Assembly (NCBI RefSeq): GCF_965140245.1
Contig: NC_134038.1
Span: forward strand, 43,706,348 to 43,770,347
Source of the DNA: Athene noctua
Taxonomy: Eukaryota; Chordata; Aves; Strigiformes; Strigidae
Reading direction: 5' to 3'
DNA length: 64,000 nt
The notes under the pieces: model-generated
Database searches by the model: none
Seen by the model: only the letters and a program-made list of their open reading frames with translations
Told to the model about the DNA's origin: nothing
Translations under genes and position numbers: made by a program
Part shown: in pieces, positions 25,901 through 38,995 of the stretch
How the letters are laid out: each line of letters starts with the position of its first letter
Numbering within the stretch: the first letter of the stretch is position 1

Positions 25901-28852
25901 ACCTTTCAAAAACTTAAATAAAACCCACAAACTTCTTTGCCATGCATAGTTTTATTTTATTTCACGTATCTAATTTTTTATCTTTATTCTAGCTTTTGAG
26001 CTCTAATGTGCCACTTTTTGGACGTGTGTGCTTCAGAAACATCCTGAAAAATGCACAGATTATGTAGGGGATAGGACCTTCCTCCTTTCCTCTGTTGACT
26101 CATGGAAAGAGTACGGCTCCCTCCTACAGAAGCTGACCCTACAGCCAGCCCCTCCATGTTTCTGTGCCTACCACCACACAGAACCTTTCCAAGCTCATGT
26201 ATAGTCAGCAATGGAGAGGGAGCTGAGCCAGGGAGGCCAAACAAATTCAATTGTTCCCCTGGCTGCCCTTTCCTGCCCTTCTCATCAATCCATCTCCTGC
26301 CAGCAGTGCTGCTTGGAGAAGGGAAGGATTTGGGTTGCTGTAGGGGCTGCCTCTCCTTCGGGCTGCCTGTGACCCCCTGCCTGCTTCTTCCCTGCCACCA
26401 CCATGTCCTGTGCCAGCCAGCCCATGGGTGACAGAGGAGAGAGTGGTGCAGCAGGTGGCTCATGGGGCTGGGCTGGACCAGAGATGTCCTTCTTCCCTGG
26501 GAAGACTGTGTCAAGAAACTAAAATTTTTGCAATCAAAGCAAGAAAAACATGCTTCCCCCAAATCACAGCATTTGCAAAATCTAACCAGGGAGTAAGCCG
26601 TGACAGTCATTTTGATATGCTGTGGACATTGACAGTTTTGGCACATGCTCACTACTGAATACACACAAAAAGGAGCTCCATTACCTATTAATGACATTTG
26701 TTCACAACAGCCTAGTTAGGAGCCACATTTTAAAATCTGAGTCCTTGGGTATTATCTTGATTAAAAGATAGGAATTTTGGCTGGGTTTATTAGTATATTA
26801 GTTAAACCTAGCTCAGTCACTTTTCCTTATAGAGGAAGACAAAGCTTTTTAGCCTGTATATCCTCACAAATTATATTTATTGGAATAGTGCTAAACCCTC
26901 AAATGTTTTGCAAGGGAATGCATCCACAGGAGTGTTATGTATTTGTGAATCTCATCAGTCTTCATGAGAACAGGGAAGCTACTGAAGAGAGTGCTAGTGT
27001 ACATTTCATCAGTTCAAGACAAATGGTGAAATATTCATAAAAATACGCCTTAGGTAGAACGTTCTTTTGTCTCCAGTGAGAAAATAACCTGGAATTTCCA
27101 AGGGTCAGTTTTATACCTCCTCTGACAGATGTCTCCTTCAGCAGACAGTGATCACCGTGGGGTGGTGAAGGACTTCCCCATGGTGACTCAGGGGAAAGCG
27201 TGCCACTTTCTGCACTGAATCACCGACACTTCCCGGAGCGCCCACAAGTTCCCAGGTGGCCCAACCTTGCCAGCCTTGGATGAGGTAATAAGGCTGCAAA
27301 CTAAATAAAGACAGAAACCACTGAATTGAATTCAAAGGGATATGGAAGAGTGAACTATTTTGGATTTCAATAACTTAAGGTCATTCTCATTTAGGGACAT
27401 GATTCCCCACCACGCAGAGTAGACATACATCCATTCAATAGATTCTTTTTGGATGTGGCTAATAAATTATTTTTATAAATGAATATTCCCTTAATACACT
27501 TATTCAACTGCAGAATGCTGTTACTGGAAGAAATAACAGGTTTGATACCCCGATGATAGTTTGAGCACTGAAAACCAACAGGGCACTATGAAGTGTGCCC
27601 TTTACCTCATCACACTAGCCCTAACTTTTTTAGTCACAAATGTCATTAGTGACCATACAACTGATTTACATCTAAAAAAATACAGATGCATTGTCACTGA
27701 ATCTGGCAACCAATACTCTGGCCTGAAAATTCATTCATTAGAGGTAGTGATCCACAGCTACCAGATCTAAGATCAAAGCAAGGTACAGGAAAGAAAAAAA
27801 TCTATTAATGAGATGCCAGTGGTATTCTGAGCTTTACATTACATGACACATTAAATTAGAAAGAGAAAAGTCAGGATAAGGAAGATGGACAGCGCAGTCA
27901 AGATCCCAAATCAGCTCACTCCAGGTAGATGAGACTAACAAGTAGCTTCAGAAAGAACAGGGCTAAAACTCTGAAAAATCTCATAGAAAGCTCACAGTGG
28001 TTAAATACAAGGATTCTGAAAGCTGGAGGATTCTATGATAGACCTCACCCTCCAGGTGAGCTGTAAGCTTCCCCAAAGCACTGTTTAAGAAAATAATTTG
28101 GATATGATCCATTATACCTGGAGGTACATAAAACAGTCCACAGACAGGTAAGTAACAGAAAATAAAGGCGAGTACTTGTGAAGTAGAAAAGCTTAAATTC
28201 ACTATTAAACTGATGGCAAGTGAATGGACACTAAATTAAATGCAAAAGCCTATTTGTTTCATACAGCTAACATTAGAAAGAAGTATTAATCAATCTTAGC
28301 TCATTAAATTGCTGAGCCAACTCAGCCACTGCTCACCCATGGATTCCTCAACATGTCATTGCTTCTGTGAGCTAGTTTTCAGGGTTTTGTAGCCAGATTT
28401 ATCCTTAAGAGTACTGTTGTGACCTACAATTAATGACACAGAAACAGAAAATAAATTATTATGTCTAACAATCACTTCTAAGGCCACAGAGGCTGCTTCG
28501 CCCTCTTCATGTTTTTTTTTTTTTTTTCTTTAAAGCAAGCTTGCATCTTCTTTTTGTCTATCAAGTACACCCAACTATAAAAATTTCACAGGTGGAAGTA
28601 GATCCTTATAAAGCTACCTAAAGAGATCATCCCTCTTGTCCAGCACCAGGATATATGAAAAAAAAATGCCTTATAGATGCAGAATAAGGTACCTAATGCT
28701 GTCAAGTATCCAAAACTGGCCATCCTAGCACCCTACGGGTACATGGCCAAGAAATTTGGTATTTGACTGTCAGTGCAATGTTAGCAATGGCAGAGATGGC
28801 TATCTTCTGTGTTGTACCTTGTGAGGAATGCTGACACTGCCACAGTTGCAGA
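22957..28852. other. Gene-poor intergenic stretch with a GC-richer patch
   Basis: Mostly AT-rich. Around 26,090-26,520 the GC content rises and a 237-codon minus-strand frame is open (25,984-26,697), with no recognisable domain. A small frame with a signal-peptide-like start lies at 27,588-27,770. No identified gene. Confidence 0.5.
28512..28527 (+). repeat. T16 tract
   Basis: A simple homopolymer in intergenic DNA. Confidence 0.95.
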
Positions 28853-28936
28853 AATCATAGAATTGTTTAGGTTGGAAAAGACTCTTAAGATCAAGTCCAA
28901 CCCTAACCTAACACTACCATGTCCACCACTAAATCC
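28853..28936 (-). mobile_element. CR1 LINE 3'-end remnant, reverse orientation
   Basis: The plus strand reads aatcatagaattgtttaggt, tggaaaagactcttaagatc, aagtccaaccctaacc and gtccaccactaaatcc, the reverse complement of a CR1 3' tail. Only about 85 bases are recognisable. Confidence 0.88.
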
Positions 28937-30439
28937 TTTGCATTTGATTTTTCAGCTTTCACTCCTATATTATTATCTCAGCTTAGTCACAGAGTCTTCC
29001 AGGGACAAGCAAAACCCAAATTCCTGATGTTAGAAAACAAACAAACAAATGAAACACAAGCAGAGAGAGAAAAAAAAATCAGGAGGAAAACTAGCTGTCC
29101 TTTGTGCACTGCAGCCCAGTCAAAGCAAAACACACCCAACTTTGTAGTTCACTTTTAAGTTGTGCCGTGTCCAACAGCTGGAAGCTGTCTCGCCATTGGA
29201 CTGTGCACAGGGATGTGCCAGAGATTCCCTCTTACTCCCTTGGGTGGGATGTAAAGAATTCCTCTCCTCATAGTTGGCATTCCTGCTGCACTGAGTCACA
29301 TTATAACTGAGACAATAACATACAAATCTTGTTCAAACACTTGTAGAGAGACACTGAGATTTTTTTCTAATGATATAAAAATATGAGAATGTCCTTTGGA
29401 AGCTTCCTGGTCAAAACCTGTATTAAAAACAAAGTAGCCAGCCCATGCTCATCACCTGCAGTTGACATACTTTGGTGTTATTATCCAACCTTCCCAAGAT
29501 TCGCTATTCAAGACTGGAGAAGGGGATTGAAATCCACAGCATAGCTATTCAAATGAATTTTACTCCTGGAAGATGCAGGAGTCAGTAATATGGTCACCTG
29601 CTCATTTCCCCTAGTAGCAACCAGCACAAGCTCAGAAGTCTGTCATGTTGTGTATTGCTCCTAAGCATAATCCTGCCTGATGCTTTACCAGCAGCGTTAG
29701 AACATGGCATCGTCTGACGTGTTTGTGCTGCGGTAGTGGGATAGAAATAGAAGGGCTTGAGGTTGTTTTAGGATTTTTTTAGGTGATTAGTTGGAAATAC
29801 AAGCATGAGTCAAAACTGAATATGGGTCACAAGCTGCCAAAGTGGTATTTCTACTTTGAAGAGGTTATTAGAGATAGTTGCAAGCAAATATCACTGTTAT
29901 CGCTGTTACCACTGTTAGGTGAGATTCTGGCGGAACCCAGTGCAGACAAAAAGAGGAGGGGAAAGAGATATAGCTCTGATGTTCAGATCAGGTTCTGTGT
30001 ATTAACAACACACAAAAACTGTGATGTTTGCACTTGTGGGTCTGAAGCAAACTGAAATGAAATAGAAGTCTTAACTGCAAAATTAGGATTTGAGATTTGG
30101 ACCAATTTCCCACTGCCTTGCCAGGCTGAGGTTGTCGATGTCAGTGTTTATTGTCCATCTGGGTTATGAGACTGTATCTAATCAGAGCTCTGCGTGCACC
30201 AGAGAACACTGAGGTGTCAGACCTGTTTCACAGTGTGAAGTAGTCACCGTGATTGGGTTGTCTTTTATTACACTCCAAAGATCTCAGCAAGCTTCTCCTT
30301 GTACCTTTGCTCACACGAAGCTTCCTCCTTTCTATGCAGACTGCCACAATAGAAAATCTCTTTCTCCTCTCCAGATTAACTGTGTCAGCTTTCATTATTG
30401 GAGTTTAGATATTTTATTCAGCTTTTTATGGCTTGTTCC

Positions 30440-30458
30440 TTTTTTTTTTTTTTTTTTT
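30440..30458 (+). repeat. T19 tract
   Basis: A simple homopolymer in intergenic DNA. Confidence 0.95.
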
Positions 30459-33400
30459 CTGCCCTGGAATCTGATGGAGGAAATTTGGAATTACAGGACA
30501 GCAGATCCAATTCAACTTGTACTCTATGCAGAGTAAGGTTATCTTGCCATTCAAATGTAAATCTATAGAAAATAACAGGATTAATTGCTCAACAAAGTAA
30601 ATTTTTCTTTAAGTAGTTTACTTAAAGTTGTAGCCCAGGAGTGAGAGGTACAGCTCCTCTACAGAGCAGACAACATTGTCAATCAGGCCAGACTCTCAGA
30701 ATATTCCTTAAATACCTGGCCTCATGACTCCAGGCTACTTTGCAATGGTTCAGTCTTTCTGATTTTACATACACAAAACCTAAATACTCCAGTCCCCCCA
30801 CAAGGTCTTGGTTTCATCAGTGCAGAACAAGAATACTTTTAAACTGCAGAAAGTTTTTAGTCATAAGCAAACATAATTTTTCATTCAGTCCATCCAATCC
30901 TATGTGAGAGCCAAGGGCCTCCAAAAATTAACTCTGCATCTAACCACTTGTCCACACAGGAATCTGGGTTCTAGATGACTGGAAATATATCAACACATTT
31001 CACACATAGATAACAGCTCTATCTTCTGCAAGAAAACTATATGCAGAGTATCCATGGGATAAGCTTTGGGAGCTGTTTGACTCTAAAAAGATAGATTTAT
31101 AAGGGCACGTTTACGGATACTATTAACATGCTAAAAGGGTATCAGTGCATGGTATAGGCTAATTTTCACAGAGCAGACATCATTTGTGTTCAGCATCTTT
31201 CTAGGCAAAACACTGGCGTATAGCCAAGTAAAATTTTTTAAACATAAGAAAAATGAAATCACTTACTGGAACTAACCTACTGATTCACTTCTGGTCACTT
31301 TCACCACTCAGTCCAATGTTCAGGCAACAAGTGACTCCTTTTCCTGAGCTGGACAGGATTACAAGGTGCCAGCCAAGGCCAGGTTCTGCAGAGCTGCTTG
31401 GGAACACGACACAAGCAGTAGATGAGGAGCTGGCTGGGGAGTTGGTCTGGACCCTGCTGAAGGAGGGACTATTTATTTATCCAATCTCTCATTAAAACTT
31501 TGGTTACAGTGCACAAACACACACAAAAGATAAACTAAATTTTTAAGTAACGTTTATTTACCTAGCACATAATGATTTTTATGCTTACCTTCCAAAAACC
31601 CTAAATATCGTTTTACTGTAAAAGATACCACTACACACAGTTTGCTTTGTTGCTTTTCTTTTTTTTTTAAGAAAAACAAAATCAAGTACCAGAGTGCAAT
31701 GTAAGAGGTAGTGGTATACAGTATTATATAGTAAGCACATGTCCTTTACAGAAAACTTTCATGTAGCTCTAGGTAGTTCAGTAATTGCAGCGCTACAACC
31801 CACTGAAGGAGCGGGTGCCATGCCGTGACCGCTGATGGGTCTGAGTATCTGGTTCTACCAGTCATGATTTCAAAAGACATTACTCAAAATTTCTTCCTTG
31901 TGTCACTGTATAATGAAAAAAACACTTCTCTGGTATTTCTGTTGTTCTTGTTCTTTCTTCTTAGAGAATTTACCAGTAACATTACACCAAGCATGGATTT
32001 GATGTGGTAACCAATCCTCTATTACGGGAGAATTTTGTATTGCTCATTTTTTTTTAATCAAAATTAGGTGGCTAAGATGTTGTAAACAATCCTGTCTGCC
32101 CACTCTAATTACACTATACTGATAGCAACTGTCCATCAACACGCAAATGTAATAAAAAGGTGCCAACTTCATTTTTTCTTAAACACAGGAGTAATGTGTT
32201 ACAAGTTACTCCAGGGACAATGTTTCATAGGGAGAAGTGATTCATGGCTACATCCCACTTAAATTTCCAGCAGTTTCTCCTTTCTGCCTCTCTATGCTCA
32301 CATTTGATTTTGATGCTCCAGCTAACACTGTTGTGACTAAAAATCAGTTAGTGTTTCCTATCTATGTATGAAGCCCTCTACATGAGAAAAATGGTCCTTT
32401 TAATAAAGTATGTAAAGGTCTTGTCTCTCACTTTTTATTTGAAGTGTTTTGCTTTTATTCCTGTTTGAAAACACAAAATACATCTTTGCCGCAAACCTCT
32501 CAAGGCTACATGGGGTTTTTTGTAGATTTTGTGAGCTCATTCACCAGTAACTTGTGCATAAGTCTGCAAGCAGGAGCAGGTCAGGCAAGGCTTTATGTGC
32601 TTCAGCCACAACAGTGTCTTTCTAATGGAAATGTAGAGCAATGCATTAGCAAGAAGGTTGAAGAAAACTTAGATTTCTTTGATCAGGCTCTGATGCACTC
32701 ATTTAGTGCTGACAGTAGCCTTAATGCTGGGTGTTTCTGCAAATACTTTGCATCACTTCATCATAATAGTGGCTTTGGTCCTGTCCCCTGAATGATCTCT
32801 TTTAACCAGGAGGATCTGTGGGAGTGAGCAGCTTCTACACACACTCTCCTCTCTGTAGCCAAAAGAAGGAATAGCCATGATATGCTTCTAACCACAGTAA
32901 TTGCTGCTTGCTATCATTACAGCCATTATATGACTCAGTGCTGGCACCAGGTTGCTTTATCAATAGTATCATAGAAGCACGAGTGGACATTGCACTGAGG
33001 ACGCATTGCGCCAGACTCCTCCTCTGCTGATAATGAAGATCTGGCCACTACTTTCAACATGATAGAGAAAACCAGATAAAACCTGCTCTGAAATGGAAAT
33101 CAAATTCTCGTGATCACCTGAACATTTCTTCAGCCTCCGCCCCATCTTCCCTTTCTAAGGATATTTTTTTTCATTAGTCTTCTTTACATAAACATTTTAC
33201 AGACAGCTTTACCTGCATTTTGTTTTATAACTCTGTCATGCTTGCTGCTTCCCCCTTTCTTGTGCATGTGTGTGTGCTTTTGTTACTTGTATTGTATAAG
33301 GTGCCTTGGGATATTCGCATCCTGTGCATTGTGTGGCATTGTGTTGAATAGGAGGTACAGAAATTAAAAGCAGGTCTCCTCCTACCCACATATGCCTTTT

Positions 33401-34993
33401 CTTTGCAGGTTTTCCTGGAAGTTTTGTGAGGGGAGGGAAGGGAAGAGGTAAAATATGACTTGGCTGAGACTGCCGGATACTGAATCAGCTGCGATTGCCT
33501 CACGTTTTCCTTTCTTTTAAAATAAGGGGTACAGTTTTCAAAAATGCCCATCTGACTTCTCTACAGGCCCTACCCAGCCCATCATTCTCAGTAAGTCACT
33601 TTTTAAAAATGATGCATATGCTTCTAAGTCACATGGGCATCTTCGAAGAACATCTTTATAATGCCTTCCTCCTAGGTCTAGAGATTGTGTGCTCTGGGAT
33701 TGCAAGAACCTGGTGCAGCTGCAGCAGGCTACCACAGTGCTCATGATCAGTCTCAACTAGTTTTCCTCTCCTCAAAGTATTCTTTGCAAAAACAGGAGAT
33801 AGCGACACGCATTGACTCAAAAAAACCTCACCACCACTACCGTCATCAAACCCCCAAAACATGCAGTTTCTTAAAGCATAATTCTGTTCCGCTGCACTGC
33901 TCTGGTTAAAGGAGCTGACACCTAAAATACTGGCTCCTTGCTGCTCGTATCTACACACACTGGCACGGATTGCTCTGATGAGTCTAGTCAGTGTTGGTGT
34001 GGTGATGCAAAAATCAAGGCACAGGGAAGCACATCAGGAGCAGCAAACAAGGAGTGTGGCATCAAAATCCTACAAGTCCCAGAGAGTGTCCTTCTGAGAA
34101 GACTTACACATCCTGAGGTTGCAGACAGATGAAATCAGACATTGGTTAGAACCTAATAGCAGCTCACTGGAAGCATGTAATCTATTTTTAGCAGGGGTCA
34201 GTCTTTTGCTTCCACAGCATCCCTATCTTCTAAAGAAAGGAGGAGTTTGATACCTTTTAGTTAAAGGACACCCAGCCCTACAGCATCCAACCACATACAT
34301 GGTGATCGTCCTTTCCCAGGCTGCTTCCCTGTTGTGCACTAACTCACGCAGATAAAGGTTCATCCAGTCTTGCTCACTTACTAAGGTAGCTACTGTGATT
34401 GAATACTTGAGACCCTGGAAGAAGACCAGAGGAAAATGAAGTGTTAATGAGGGCTGTGCCCTCCAAGCTGTACAAGAAAAAAACCTGGCATCTGACAAGC
34501 AAGGCCTTTGCATTCAAAGGTGAAAAAATAGCCAGTTGCTATTTTTCTTCTTTCTCCTTTGCAGAAATTTACATATATTCATCTGAATGCAGCTAGCATT
34601 CGAGGCCTTGATAGCTGGTTTTATACGCTCTCCTAAAGGTTATTAATTCTTCCTACACTGTTCCCAGTTAGATGGAGTACCTTATAATATAACTTCCTCA
34701 TTAACATCAAGAGCTGTGATTATACAGTTGTGTTACCAAGGGCTTCAAAGACATGAAGCCTAAATATAATCTTACAGTACCTTGTTACAATACAAAGCAC
34801 ATCCTCTAATACATTTTTTTTGTTTGCATAAAATGCAGCACAATAATGGTTCACTTGACCTTTGCCCCCCTGTATAGTTCATTTTAACATTGTTTGAGGA
34901 GCACAGAGTTTGCATTTTGCAGGGCACAGGTGCTCTGCCTCACACTGGAGGCTGAGGCTCAACCCGGCGGTGCAGTGCACCACTTGTCCGCCT

Positions 34994-35015
34994 CCCCCCC
35001 CCCCCCCCCCCCCCC
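34994..35015 (+). repeat. C22 homopolymer
   Basis: An uninterrupted run of 22 C residues in non-coding DNA. It could form an i-motif on this strand and a G-quadruplex on the other, and its true length is hard to sequence reliably. Confidence 0.98.
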
Positions 35016-35410
35016 TCAGCAGCTGGACTCAGGGGATTGCTTTTGTGGTCCACCAGGAATTTCCTGTGATAGAATATCAGAAACCTACTGGTGACTAGTA
35101 GGAGGTGACTTCACAGGGCAAAAGTTCTCTCCCTACAATAAACATTCTCAGCACCGCTGTGGAGATTTCCTACACAGACCTGACAGCCGCCAGCTACTTG
35201 TCATCCCAACAGAGAATGGCTCAGGGAAGGGATCGTCGTTGTTTGGAAGCGTTTGTCACCTTAAAAGTGAAGTGGCACCCTCGCTTCCATTTTATTAATG
35301 CCTCATAAGAAAAGGAAGAATTCAAACTACCCATGCTAAATAAAAATATTGCAACAATTTTGACTGAAGAGACTTCTAAATAAAATATAAAAATCCACAG
35401 TCAAAGATAG

Positions 35411-35540
35411 AATATCCTGGTATCTATAGGTACCACAATCCACATACACACCATATATCCTAGTATCTATAAGTACCATGGTACACATACAGTCCATATC
35501 TACCATATATCCCAGTATAAGTACCATGATAGACATACAG
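35411..35540 (+). repeat. Imperfect ~42-bp tandem repeat, about three units
   Basis: Units share atatcctggtatctat / atatcctagtatctataa / atatcccagtataa followed by gtaccay and a catacac/catacag end. The third unit is shortened and is preceded by a partial duplicate (atatctacc). It is a small decayed minisatellite. Confidence 0.85.
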
Positions 35541-38500
35541 TTAGAGACCTAACACAACAATTAGAAAAACACTGTACTCTCTCTGTACACGGAGATGTTT
35601 TCTTGAATACAAGGTTTTCTTGAATAAAAAAAATAGGGATATTCAGCACCACATCTCTTGTAGGAGACTGTCATTTGGAGGATCCAAGTAGTAAATTTAA
35701 GCCTGACACAATTCCCTTGGCTAAAACTACTAAGAGGACTGTCAGGGGCATTAGATTCATTTGGCTGGCTGAAATAACGTGCAACTGGGCAGAATGCAGT
35801 GAAGTTTACAGACCAAAATAGCTTTGGAGAAACAATACATTAATTTCCTGTGGAAAATACATCTATTAAAATGGAGACTAGCCTTGGTTATGTCCAACAC
35901 AGTAAAAAAGCATGCTGTAAAGCTTGGAATAAAATACAGCTCAGCATTGGCTCAGAAGCAAAAAAGTACTGAAAAGTAATATTATCCTCAGAATCAGGGC
36001 TGTGTCAGGGTCCTCCTTGGTAGAGGCAGTGAGAGAGAGCAAAGATTTCCAGAAGATATCTTTAAGCTGTCTCACCAACTCCTCCACACACTTCAGAATT
36101 TATGCACAAAGCCTGCAGTCATGGTCTTCACCATGCATATTCTGAGAAGGTTTCCTGCCCACTGGACAAAATTCAACCCAAAGTAATTCTGATTTATTTT
36201 GTTTCTGAAATCTCATCATCAGCTAGTGGCCACTTCCACAAGTGAGTCTTCATTAGGGCTGGACAGACCAGATCTGTCCCACATCTCGCCTTGCTCTGCA
36301 ACTAATAGCACCGTATCTGGAAGAAGAAAGGAGAAGGGGGCAGTAAGAAACCTGTAGGGTTACTCAGTAATGCTGGAGATGTATGATGCTGCACTCCTTG
36401 TTTGCTGTTCCTGAAGGGCTCCTGTATTCATTGACATTTGCACAGAAATCACTGAGTAGCCTGGTCAGAGCAGTCTGTGTACATGTTGGTGTGAGGACCA
36501 GGGGGTTGGCACTTCAGCTCCTTTAAGCATAGCAGTGGGGAGGAACAAAGCCCCACTTTTAGGAGCTGTTTCTTCTTATATTCTCAGACAAACTTTTTCC
36601 CTCATTCATGTACAACCTTTAAAACAGCATGATTTCTATGAGAGTTCTGACCATTTCCTTTTGGAGGGCTTAATTCAAAGAAATAACACCCACGTTACCG
36701 CACAGTCTGTTAATGATGCACTGGGAGACAAGACCACATTACCTGGCCTTAGTGTACTCACCAAACTTTTAGTGGCAAATAGATGTCAGTACTGATGGAA
36801 GACTAAATCCATCTGTCAAATACTTCTTTTTTTTGTGATCAAGGCTGATATTTTTAGTCTCAGTGACTGAATTTCCAGTCAGTCACTATGTACTCAGGAG
36901 GAAGAAACCAGTTTGGTTAGCTTTTTTGTCGGTTTCTCAGCAAGCAGAACACTGTATTCCATTTCTGTGGACCGTGACATCCCATGGCACATTAAAAGCT
37001 TTATTCAAACTGTGAGACAGCCATATTTTACACTCAGCAGGAGACTCTAGGAAGAAGTTTGAGGCCAGGGTTATTCTGACTCTGGACAGCTTGTCAAATT
37101 GGGAGCTAGGAACAAAGCTTAGGACATTCTCTGCCGGTTCATGTGATCCTGAAATAAATAAGTAGAAGACTGCCTCAGCAGAAATTTTCTTTATATTACA
37201 AGAGACTCTGAATAGAGGAAGGTTTAAATTCAGAAATAGCTGAACCTGCCCTTGTGCTTTTGTTCTAAATCTCTATCCATTGTGCAGTACTGCAAAACCT
37301 GTGGAAATATCGAGGACAGCTCTGAAACAAACAGGATTTTATTTTCTTGTCCACACTTGAACAGGGCAATTGAACAGTAAGATCTCATCTTAGTTCACAG
37401 ACCAGGTTCACTAATATCTGGGAACTCCTCTTCTAACCTGGTCCATGTCTCATATTCTGATCCATAGTTTTACCTCAAAACCATAAAAAATTCATCAGGT
37501 AGTGGGAGAGCTTGAGATGTCCTTTATTAGTCTGCTCAGCATTTTATTCTGATGGATCTTTTCAAATAGATGATAATTGAAACCACAAGAATCACTTCTG
37601 CTTTCTGAAACAATAAATTGCGTTTACTGAACTCTACCTCAAAAATCTCTCCAATTCTCTGGCTATACAGTTCTACTATGCTGGAGAGGGAGCTTATACT
37701 TTTGCGTATGCCAGGAGCCCTTTCTTTTCTTCTCTTCCACAGGTGTTTAAGATAAATAGGAATGGAAAAGCCTCTGCAAGATAGACACTATCCTTGCTCT
37801 TTGACTTTAGCATGTAAGGCCATATTTACGTTGGGCAGAATCTGATCTTCTGAGTGTGCTGAACAACATCATTTTCTACTGATACTGCTCATGAATCTTG
37901 TGTAAATTTGAGCTATCATCCATGAGAAATAATAAAATCATCCAACCTTTGTCATGCACTTGAGTTTAACAATTAAGAGGCACAGAGTCAAAGGGGCTTC
38001 TTGAACAATTTAGTTGACCTCATTCCAGAATGCTCCAAGATAGCTTCTTGTCTCCTGAAGCTCATTGCAGTTCATAGGACACAAGCAATCAAAAAACTTT
38101 GCAGTGATTTTTGCCTTTGCATGTGACACAAACTTTAAGGAGTCTGTTTTTCATGACACGCAGGAGAGAAAACACATAGATACTGATTCCCTGCTTGTAG
38201 TAGCAAAATTCAATCACAAAACTTCCACTGAAAATCTAAACTCAATTTAGAGAAAAAGCTTTCACCAAGTGAATGTGTAGGAAAGAGGTCTTTGCCTTAG
38301 AGCTGGGCTCATCACTCCATGGATACATCATGAGAGAAAATAAATCCAGTGACTTTGGCAAATTACTATTTCCATCATAAAGGAGCATAATAAACTATAT
38401 GATCCTTTGATCCCTGCACGTCCTACACTCAGTGTGCATAGACAGCAAGACTGAAGCCAAACAAAATGGCTCTTGCTTTTGAACATTTTTGAATTTAGTA

Positions 38501-38684
38501 AATTCAATCTGGCTTTGTTGTGGGCAGGTCTCTTTTGAGAGATCTCCAACATGTCACAGGAGATATTACACCATGTTGGGGCATGGGGGGGAAGACAACA
38601 GTGATTGCTGTCTGACCTTACACAGGTTGCTTTTCTCCTTCACATTTGTCTTATTTCCTCAGGTCTGTAACCACAGGAGTTGAG

Positions 38685-38995
38685 GATGGACAACCAGTTT
38701 TGAAGCCCTTGATGTGCTTTCTAGAAGAAAACAGAAAACTTCTCAGAGTCAGCAGTGTATTTCTCATCCATCTAAAAAGGTACTTGACAGTAGTGGACTT
38801 CAGGAAAGCACCAGAGTTTACGGAACAACTAGGCTGCCGAAACCTAAGCACAAAATCTTGTCCTCAGCAGAGCTAAAACCAAGACAGTCCTTCTCTAATA
38901 CGCCTACGTTGCAATACTATGCTAAAAATTTCCCAAGCTTGAGGCAGTCTGAATATCCTACTTCACTGTACATTCACATCTTTCCTCAATGCGAG
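38685..38995 (+). CDS. Candidate coding exon of a second unrecognised model
   Basis: A frame open for over 100 codons, including SFEALDVLSRRKQKTSQSQQ, GTTRLPKPKHKILSSAELKP and TPTLQYYAKNFPSLRQS, ends at a near-perfect donor (TGCGAG|GTAAGG, GT at 38996-38997). The best acceptor nearby (cttatttcctcag, ending 38662) lies upstream of an in-frame TGA at 38681-38683, so the start shown uses a weaker AG at 38683-38684 and is uncertain. The 38662 acceptor opens a different overlapping frame up to 38876. Either the exon start is wrong or the locus is decayed. Confidence 0.25.

Larger units (their letters stand above)
28937..38684. other. Gene-poor intergenic stretch
   Basis: Contains the T19, C22 and ~42-bp tandem repeats listed separately. 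One acceptor-flanked open frame ends at 36,795. Nothing is recognised with confidence. Confidence 0.5.

Noticed and set aside
32444..32791. 115-codon plus-strand frame at 32.4 kb that reads like protein
   Set aside because: No good donor or partner exon. It also shows that chance frames here can look protein-like, so I lowered confidence in the other exon candidates.
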